A stretch of 64,000 nt of DNA from Lophium mytilinum (Eukaryota; Ascomycota; Dothideomycetes; Mytilinidiales; Mytilinidiaceae): the NCBI GenBank assembly GCA_010093605.1, contig MU004188.1:1622341-1686340 (forward strand), read 5' to 3'. The position numbers and the translations under genes are program-made. A model generated the notes under the pieces. The model had not been told where the DNA came from, searched no databases, and was given only the letters and a program-made list of their open reading frames with translations. Below are positions 57,662 through 64,000 of the stretch, piece by piece. Position 1 is the first letter of the stretch. Each line of letters starts with the position of its first letter.

Positions 57662-58822
57662 TCAGCCTTGCTGTCTCAACTTCGCCAATGCTGCCATGAC
57701 TCCCTCGCTGAGCTCCTCGTCTCCAGATTTGCGCTCCGCTGGGGGATCAGACACAGGCCGTCTACTTTCAGCTCCTTGAAGGGGGCCGCTCTGCTCTCCA
57801 GCCTGCCGCATTACCTCGTCTTCATCCTCATCTAGAGTCAGCCCAGGCTGTACTTCTGGGATCTCCTCACGCTGTGATTGGTTGGGGCTGGCATGCTCAG
57901 TATTGAGACTACTTTCCATAGCAGGAGCTGCAGTCCCGATGCTCGTAGCTGCAAAATCGTTCGTGATAGCTGCTGTCCTAGGAGCCTGCGTGGGTGCCGA
58001 TGGACGCCCAGTCCGGCTGTCTTCTCTATCAAGACCCCGCTGGGCCGCCTTCTTGACCCTGAACGGCTCGCGCACGGTATTGCACCAGCGCTGGACCTTC
58101 TTTTCGCCCCAGCCGGCGATGAGTGCGACTTCATCAGGCCCGGCGTTGACCGCAGTGCGCACACTCCCAAAGTTGGAGACTAAGCCCACGGCGTCGGTCT
58201 TGTTGATGCTACGCGGGGTAGTTATGAACTCGACGAGCTTGTCGGGATAGCTGGTGGACTGGTGAGCGCGAATGGCCGTGGGCGCAGTGTGCTCAAACGT
58301 CTTGAACAGCTCAAGGTAGCGGCCAGCTTCCTGGGCGCTCCAGCAGAGCATGACGGTGACATTGTTGTGCAGAGACGTCTTGGACAGCTCTCGCAGCGAC
58401 TCCTCGTGGTTGTCGATGTCGACGAGGGTGAGCAGCACGCGGAGCTGGTACTGGCCCCGCAGATCGCGTATGCGGTTGTAGATGTACTCGGGATGCAGGC
58501 GGTGGTACTTCAGCGAGAGGAAGAGCGCGCAGGTGGTGGCGCCGAGCACATAGTCGGCGGGGATGTCGGAGTACTCCCAGGCGACGGCCTTGACGCCGTT
58601 GAGGATGGGATTGCCCTTCTGACGCGGCGACACGAGCAAAGCACTGGGGCCGGATCGTTGAGGCAAGGCCTGCGGTTTAGGCTGCTGTACGGGCGTGACG
58701 GGCGGCGGGATCGAGGGCGATTGCGCGCCGCGGTCGTCCATGAGGGCTGCCGCGTGGACGTGGCATTGGCGTGGTGCGGGCGGCGGACGTGGGCTGCAAC
58801 GTGACGGGTGACGACGAAGCAT
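57662..58822 (-). CDS. rad10: Rad10/ERCC1 family structure-specific nuclease subunit
   Basis: Non-catalytic partner of Rad1/XPF in nucleotide-excision repair and single-strand annealing; nuclear. A single frame of 386 residues. An internal ATG at 58741 (MDDRGAQSP) is an equally good or better start, since the first 27 residues are Arg/Pro-rich and look untranslated. The central ERCC1 domain starts with GNPILNGVKAVAWEYSDIP and continues through YVLGATTCALFLSLKYHRLH and VDIDNHEESLRELSK, then YLELFKTFEHTAP. Tandem helix-hairpin-helix motifs follow (AVGLVSNFGSVRTAVNAGPD, then LIAGWGEKKVQRW). The C-terminal 120 residues are polar and low-complexity, as in other fungal homologues. Confidence 0.94.
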   Translation of the reverse strand: MLRRHPSRCSPRPPPAPRQCHVHAAALMDDRGAQSPSIPPPVTPVQQPKPQALPQRSGPSALLVSPRQKGNPILNGVKAVAWEYSDIPADYVLGATTCALFLSLKYHRLHPEYIYNRIRDLRGQYQLRVLLTLVDIDNHEESLRELSKTSLHNNVTVMLCWSAQEAGRYLELFKTFEHTAPTAIRAHQSTSYPDKLVEFITTPRSINKTDAVGLVSNFGSVRTAVNAGPDEVALIAGWGEKKVQRWCNTVREPFRVKKAAQRGLDREDSRTGRPSAPTQAPRTAAITNDFAATSIGTAAPAMESSLNTEHASPNQSQREEIPEVQPGLTLDEDEDEVMRQAGEQSGPLQGAESRRPVSDPPAERKSGDEELSEGVMAALAKLRQQG

Positions 58823-59198
58823 GGATGTGAATGCAAGTCGGCGTGGTGTTGGCTTTCACTAGTCACGTGACTTTTGCTCCCTCGCAAACCAGGCCTTCAC
58901 CACCTGAACCCAGGCATCGCAGACCTCTCCGCTCCAACCTCACCACCACCCACCGCCGCGACACCCCGTCTCGCCCACCACCGCCGCCTGCGCCCATTGT
59001 CGACCCTCCTCCTCGACCTCACTCACACTCTATGAACGCCGCCTAGGTCTGTCCGGCTCGACGCTGCTGCGGTGCAGCCCCCGGCCTGGCCGTCAGCCCA
59101 GTCCCGCTCCATCGGCCTCCATCGCACCCCCATCCCTATCGCATCTCACCCTCGCCGCCGCTGCCCCGCGGACTCGCATTGCCTCGCCGGCCGCGCCT
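58823..59198. promoter_or_regulatory. Divergent promoter, rad10 / rox3
   Basis: Short (about 0.4 kb) shared region, C-rich on the plus strand toward rox3. CACGTGAC near 58863. Confidence 0.4.
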
Positions 59199-60544
59199 AT
59201 GTCGACCAGCCCGAATAAACGACAGCGCCTGGCAGGATCCTTTTCGCCAGCCTCTCCGCCGTATCACCTCGCCAAGCCGGCCGAGCAGACAAAGCCGCCT
59301 GTCCACCCTAATACTCCCACGTCTCCACCGTACATGTCAAACATAACGCACCCAAATGGCGCTCCGTCCTCGATCGCGATCTCGACTGCGCATCCGCCAG
59401 ACATGACGCCGCCCTCGTCCACGCCCGTGTCGCAGCACGCCTCCCATCCGCCCCCGCCCGTCGCGAACCACGCCTTCCCCACCCCGGCGAGCAGCATCGC
59501 GGGGACCGTCTCTTTTGCCGTCAGGGACGGGGACGGAGATGCCCAGATGACGGACGACTCCACCGAAGAGGTTGCCAGGGCCAGCGGAGACGATGCCGCC
59601 GTGGAGCACAGGCGTTCCAATCACGACCGGCAAGGCGATGCGCCGTTAGCAGGTGAGAAAGCAGGCTTAGACCGGTTGAAAGCCGATATGGGCTCGCTTT
59701 TCAAGCTTTGTCAAACTCGTAAGGACCCTCTTTTGCTGTGCTGTCTTGCCCGATGTTTTGGTTAACACAGGCTGCCGGATAGCACATCCTATCTCGCGAC
59801 CGCACGCCTCCCAAAACCTCGTCACCCTCTACGGCTTGAATGATATCGCTACCTCCGTTCAGAGGATAAAGCCAGGCACTGCCAACGAGAAGAATACGCT
59901 GCGCAAGACCTACCTCGGCCACGTCAAGAACCTCCAGCTCGCTGGTAAGAACAAGCCATATAACAATCCGAACGAGGACTTCCGAGATCTTCTATCATGG
60001 CCAGTCGAAGAATGGCACAACCAAAAGGAGCACGGCAAGAGGATCAGTGATGGTTTGGGCGATGAAGTTCTTGACTTGCTCGACCGGGCGCTGCAGATGG
60101 CGCCCGGGAAGCTACCACATGAGCAGGCTGAAAAATGGAAGGGCATAGTAGCCCCTGACGAGACCGTTAAGCCCAAATCGATTGCAGATATGCCCGGGAA
60201 ACGACCTCTACAGCCTGCCCCCGCCGGAAGGAACCCGGCCGCTATGTCTCCTGGTCTCAAATCTGCCCGACCAGAGCGATCAGGGGTGAAGCGCCGTTAC
60301 AACGAGACCAGCTTTGTTGGCTACGGAGAAGGTTATGCTGATGATGACGTTGCCGACTCAACCGGTGGGGAAGATGACGGCCGCGGTTCGTCGAAGAAGA
60401 AGCGTCGGAAGGTATATTGCGAATGATGGCTTTCTCCTGTAGAATCTCGCTAATGTTGCTGCAAAGGAGTTTTCTGCTGCCAGTCCGCTTGGCATGAATG
60501 ATAGGGGAATGTCCGGTATGGGCATGATAGGCTCCCGGAGATGA
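59199..60544 (+). CDS. rox3: Mediator subunit 19 (Rox3)
   Basis: Subunit of the Mediator head module, linking activators to RNA polymerase II. Three exons: 59199-59718, 59771-60411 and 60467-60544, giving 412 residues. If the last intron is not removed the frame ends four codons later at 60426; the spliced tail (ASPLGMNDRGMSGMGMIGSR) matches the Met/Gly-rich ending usual in filamentous fungi. Residues 1-160 are Pro/Ser-rich and disordered. The conserved core is about 175-275: NLVTLYGLNDIATSVQRI, then LRKTYLGHVKNLQLAGKNKP and WPVEEWHNQKEHGKRIS. A KKKRRK basic stretch near the end may be a nuclear signal. Divergent from rad10. Confidence 0.9.
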
Positions 60545-61012
60545 GCTTCACAAGCTTGCTCAAGCCCCCTAAGGTTCTTATTTTTCCATTGCCTGGTAAT
60601 CTCCGGCATTACTATGGTCTCACTCTTGCTACTCTCTTTCCACGACAAAATGGGGTTTGGGACACAATTCACTAAAAACGCCGCTTCATGTCTCTTTTTC
60701 TGCTATACCCGTCAAAATGAGCGTTTCCTGCATGGGTCTTATATGGACATACACACCAAGGCGTTTGGAGTGGGTGGCCTAGCTATGGATTGGCTAGGCT
60801 TTTGGTTCTTCACACGGTTTGGTACTGGTCAACGTACCATGAAATTTGCTGCTCGGCTGAGTACGAAGCTGCCTAATATAGAGGCGATGAATGCGATTGA
60901 TCGCATAATGTCAGTGTCAGGTATTTCACAATATCAGCATTGTGATTTTCTCATTCCCAGACAGTGATCAACCTACTGTAACGGGTTACTCTACATGATG
61001 TGGCACTACTTG
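60545..61012. other. Convergent 3' regions, rox3 / HAD
   Basis: No gene seen; an open frame at 60614-60967 lies in what should be 3' untranslated sequence. Confidence 0.35.
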
Positions 61013-61858
61013 TTATTTCGCTAATTGCTCCTCTACCATGGCTGCGAGCTCCCCAAGACTATGCACATGCCATCCAAAACTCGCCTTCTCTTTGATATCT
61101 TCACCTTCCATAGTCCGACCAAGAATGTTGACCTCACGGTCGACCCACACGCTCTCCAGCTTCAGGGCTTTCGCTGGGACGTGATCGTGAAACAACGCCA
61201 TCGCAACGTGCAGAAGCTGGCCCTTCACCTTCTCTCTCATGACCTCGTCGCTGTCCCCCTTTCCTATCCCAAAGTCCTCTGCAAAGTCTTCTCCAGCGTG
61301 TTTGATGAGGTACTCGAAGTTTCGAAGGTCGGGCTTGTACGATCCAATATCCTCCGCAGTATACAACGTATCGAACGAAGCTCCTGCGAGGCCGTTCTCG
61401 AGCGTCAACTTCAACGATGCATTGTCGATGTTTGACAAAGGCGCGAGCTTGAAATGCTTCGCCAACGACTTCAATGCTGGGACTGTATCTGGGAAGGCCT
61501 GCCAGTCTTTTATCGAGGCTCCGAATTGTTCTGCGGCGGCGTCGAGTGGCTCGTCGCCGAGTGCGGTGTCAGATGTAGATATCAGGTCCTCCACCAGGCG
61601 CTTGTAGGTGCGTGCGAGCACATCTTTATACAGCAGAGTCGGGTGCGACTTCTGGATGGGATGCTCATGTTTTTTGAAGGCGTTCAGCAGTTCCGACCGG
61701 GATGATTTGAATGGGTGAGAGGATGGGAGTTTGGATATGTGGGGGGAGCTCAGGAGAGCGGTTACTATTCCCGTTTCCTGGTCAATTAGAGTCCCATAGA
61801 TGTCAAAGGTGAGGAGGCGGAATTGGGAGAAGGGTGTCGATGAAGGAACAAGAGTCAT
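61013..61858 (-). CDS. HAD-superfamily hydrolase (haloacid dehalogenase type II-like)
   Basis: Probable cytosolic hydrolase of the L-2-haloacid dehalogenase-like group. A single frame, 281 residues from the ATG at 61858; the frame is open upstream only from TTG. Motif I FDIYGTLID has the nucleophile Asp at 19 followed by the Tyr typical of this group rather than the second Asp of phosphatases. Motif II is LSNIDN near residue 140. Motif III Lys lies in SYKPDLRNFEYL near 175. Motif IV is around WVDREVNILGR near 240, where the usual DD pattern is weak. GWHVHSLGELAAMVEEQ near the end is typical of fungal members. Substrate unknown. Confidence 0.87.
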   Translation of the reverse strand: MTLVPSSTPFSQFRLLTFDIYGTLIDQETGIVTALLSSPHISKLPSSHPFKSSRSELLNAFKKHEHPIQKSHPTLLYKDVLARTYKRLVEDLISTSDTALGDEPLDAAAEQFGASIKDWQAFPDTVPALKSLAKHFKLAPLSNIDNASLKLTLENGLAGASFDTLYTAEDIGSYKPDLRNFEYLIKHAGEDFAEDFGIGKGDSDEVMREKVKGQLLHVAMALFHDHVPAKALKLESVWVDREVNILGRTMEGEDIKEKASFGWHVHSLGELAAMVEEQLAK

Positions 61859-63057
61859 TTGGAAGGTATTGTCTGTAGTTTGTGAGAGCTTGCAATGTTT
61901 AAAGAAGGCTGCCAATGATTAGGTGTTTTATAGTCGTCGTCACATCGAGCTTCCAGAACCGGCCACTATATGTATTGCCACGATGATGCGTGATCACCGT
62001 CAGTAGGCGGGGTATCAATCATTGCAGAGTACAAGCACGACGAAACGCGCCCTTTAAGTTGCGTGCTACGCCAGGTTGCGGGAGATGGACTTTACTGTAT
62101 TAGGTAGGTACACCTTTGGCATATCCCATTCTGTGTTACAGTGCCTTGCCATAGATATCCGTACGCTTACCTACCAATAACAGAGGGGCCCCAACTATTA
62201 CTAGAAACAGGGGGTAATAGAAATACTTTTAGCCTGTATATACTATATTAACACGTAAACAAGTGTATAGATTTCTATAACAAGACCTTGTAAGGAAAGA
62301 GCCGAGATGACAGTGATTGATGTCACAATGGCTGAAATCGTCTCCTAATTTCAATATTCATGACCGAACGTCCTCCACTGAGGAACGCGACATTCTAATG
62401 TTGTCTGCTTTGTAGCAGGAACTACAGCAGGGCACGAAAACTCAGACCGAAGTCTCAAGTATGATTACTACTTCTAGCACTTCCATTTAAGTACCAGCTG
62501 TCGAGTTCCTTGATAGGGTATCGTGTCTCAAGTCCAGTTTCAGATCTGTAACTAGACAAGAGGATGACTCACGCGCCCGCTCATTATATTCAGTCAACTT
62601 TGATTACGTGGTCATGGGTGTAGCAAGTATGATTCAGCAGTCAAGAGTCACGACCAGTCACAGTCATCAAGAGTCATGTTTAAAGAAAGTGTTTAATTTA
62701 AAGAAGTACTAAAGTAGTCGCGGTCCCTCCTTAGAGGAAACCGTCCGAAATCAAGGAAAGGAAAGAAGCCTTGTGAAGTTCGCGAAGAGCGACACAAGAA
62801 ATCTGCAGCAAAGAAGAGGCCAAACCACGAGTCAATCCCCGAAGAGAGACATCAGAACGGCCGGCGCAAGGAAGAACAGAGAAGGTGAAACCATTCCGAA
62901 CCCCATACAAGACGCGACAAGCACGCCAAATGGAAGGGAGGATAAACCCAGAGAACCAACATAAAGAAACCATAACTTTTCGGGAACACGACCGTAGTCA
63001 AAAAGGAGAAGCTCCCAGCTTCTCAAGCCGACAAAGCGCACACGACGCTGTGGGCAA
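61859..63057. other. Intergenic 1.2 kb with right copy of the inverted repeat
   Basis: Promoter of the HAD gene, then AT-rich sequence (62160-62340) with the repeat at 62149-62217, and the probable 3' untranslated part of the bZIP gene (62.7-63.05 kb). No further gene recognised. Confidence 0.4.
62149..62217 (-). repeat. Right copy of 70-bp inverted repeat
   Basis: Starts CCATAGATATCCGTACGCTT, contains GAGGGGCCCCAAC and ends GAAACAGGGGGTAA. Its reverse complement matches 55881-55950, with one missing base and a few substitutions. Flanking sequences of the two copies do not match. Confidence 0.85.
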
Positions 63058-64000
63058 TCACGAGCCACTGTAACCGTGTGCAAAAGCAATGCTCTTCCAC
63101 TTCTCCAACTCGCTCTCCAACTCCGCGTTCTTCTTCTCTAGGGTGGAGACATGGTCGAATTTCCGTTGGCGTGAGTCACGAGCAGCAAGAGTATTGCGAG
63201 CGCGCTTCAAGGCGACCTTGTCAAGAGGGTCAACAGCAATAGGGGGAAGAGGGCCCTTGCGACGTCGGGCTTTGACACCATTTGCAGCAGAATGGGTGGC
63301 TGGCGATCCCTGGACCGATGACTTGCGCCTGTGGGAGCCGTCTAGAATCACAGGAGAGTTGGTGCTTGACGAGCTAGATCGCGCCATGGAGTTGCTGCTA
63401 GCAGTGCGCTCCAGAGGATTGGATGTTGGCTGCGAATTCTTGTCGTTGCTCTCAGGAAAAAGTGTGAACCAGGCGTCAGAGCCTTGGAGGTCGCTCTCTC
63501 CGTTGTACAGTGGGGAGGTGTCATAGCTATCCGTGATGAAAGGCGAGTCGCCGATGTCGGGAGACGTGAGGTTCGTGAATGCGGCGGACGGTGGAGCCGA
63601 TGCTAGAGGATCCTGGAAAATGTCCTTAGGAGACACAGTCCGGGTCGAGCCAGCCGCCGAAACGTCGTTGACAGGCGTGAAGGTCGAGGGCGAGAAGTCC
63701 CACATATCCGCGCTGGTGTCAAGGTGTCCGTAGGCCGCGCCGAGCCCCGTACCCATCGAGTCGTATGCCACGTTGATGTCTGAAGCGTGCGTTAGATTTG
63801 TGCGTAGATGCGGACGACGCGCAGATGGGTAGGTATTACCAGCCATATTTCCGGGGTGATGCAGTTGCTGATGAATGTTTGGTGTGCTATTGCCAGAGAA
63901 AAGAGGTACCGGTGGACGAGTAGAAGTGCGTTGTTGATGTTGCTGGAATCCTACTGATGATGAGGGAGCAGAATTTGCGTAAAAGTGTTGGAGGTTAAAC
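63058..64000 (-). CDS. cpcA: CpcA/Gcn4-type bZIP transcription factor (N-terminus beyond the window)
   Basis: Activator of amino-acid biosynthesis under starvation (cross-pathway control). Minus strand; stop at 63058. The frame stays open from an internal ATG at 63846 through to the right edge (reading QQLHHPGNM just before that ATG and FNLQHFYANSAP near the edge), so the true start is probably outside. The bZIP lies at the C-terminus: DKVALKRARNTLAARDSRQR is the basic region with the N-x3-A-x-S-R pattern (N, AAR, SR), followed by leucines in STLEKKNAELESELEKWKSI. The preceding KGPLPPIAVDP is typical of filamentous CpcA proteins. A central Ser-rich region with FTLFP (WFTLFPE) resembles the Gcn4 activation motif. 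Translational control by upstream ORFs is known for the family but would lie off the window. Confidence 0.9.
   Translation of the reverse strand, partial: FNLQHFYANSAPSSSVGFQQHQQRTSTRPPVPLFSGNSTPNIHQQLHHPGNMAGNTYPSARRPHLRTNLTHASDINVAYDSMGTGLGAAYGHLDTSADMWDFSPSTFTPVNDVSAAGSTRTVSPKDIFQDPLASAPPSAAFTNLTSPDIGDSPFITDSYDTSPLYNGESDLQGSDAWFTLFPESNDKNSQPTSNPLERTASSNSMARSSSSSTNSPVILDGSHRRKSSVQGSPATHSAANGVKARRRKGPLPPIAVDPLDKVALKRARNTLAARDSRQRKFDHVSTLEKKNAELESELEKWKSIAFAHGYSGS

Noticed and set aside
60614-60967. 117-codon frame after rox3
   Set aside because: Lies between convergent genes in probable 3' untranslated sequence, with no domain.
55881-62217. Composite transposon or Polinton-like element bounded by the 70-bp repeats
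   Set aside because: The enclosed genes are host housekeeping genes, no transposase, polymerase or capsid gene is present, and the repeats are short.
62731-62973. 80-codon minus-strand frame before the bZIP stop
   Set aside because: Probable 3' untranslated part of the bZIP gene.

Overview
The window looks like a stretch of nuclear chromosome from a filamentous ascomycete (Pezizomycotina; Dothideomycetes is my best guess, from overall feel only). The reasons are the split ATP-citrate lyase subunit, an AzgA-type purine permease, a DUF3824-type protein, a Zn2Cys6 regulator, a CpcA/Gcn4 bZIP factor, and short introns (about 50-200 nt) with GTRNGT donors and CTAAC/CTGAA-like branch sites. There are no operons. 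Genes lie on both strands with their own promoters. Exon boundaries below were read by eye from frame, splice signals and family conservation.

Left part (1-24.9 kb): an ATP-citrate lyase subunit gene (acl2) is followed by a gene-poor stretch with a decayed array of about 180-bp repeats, an orphan ORF and an intron-bearing tRNA-Cys. Next come a small acidic unknown protein gene with a dense CTATTG motif cluster upstream, an odd tRNA-Asp-like gene, the splicing factor gene clf1, a D-2-hydroxyacid dehydrogenase gene, 4.2 kb without a recognisable gene, and a Zn2Cys6 regulator gene. A 107-bp tandem repeat (4 copies) precedes a mitochondrial carrier gene of the SAM-carrier type.

Middle (25-47 kb): a patatin-like phospholipase gene and two tandem paralogous small unknown genes (102 and 114 aa) lie between copies of a dispersed repeat in direct orientation. 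This is the most accessory-looking block and the best candidate for something undescribed. After it come a DUF3824-like RS-rich protein gene, a kelch-like single-span membrane protein gene, another 4.2 kb without a recognisable gene, a short-chain dehydrogenase gene and an AzgA-family purine permease gene.

Right part (47-64 kb): a cluster of TGAGTCA sites in a divergent promoter, a methyltransferase-like gene whose SAM-binding glycine loop I cannot find, rev7, a FAT1-type very-long-chain acyl-CoA synthetase gene (7-nt first exon and a probable GC-AG intron), an F-box gene, rad10/ERCC1 divergent from Mediator rox3/MED19, a HAD hydrolase gene, and a CpcA-type bZIP gene that runs off the right edge. 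A 70-bp repeat in inverted orientation sits at 55.9 and 62.2 kb, on either side of the F-box to HAD block. Functionally the window is mostly housekeeping: acetyl-CoA supply, lipid activation, splicing, transcription, DNA repair and amino-acid control. No LTR element, transposase, CRISPR array or secondary-metabolite core gene was seen.
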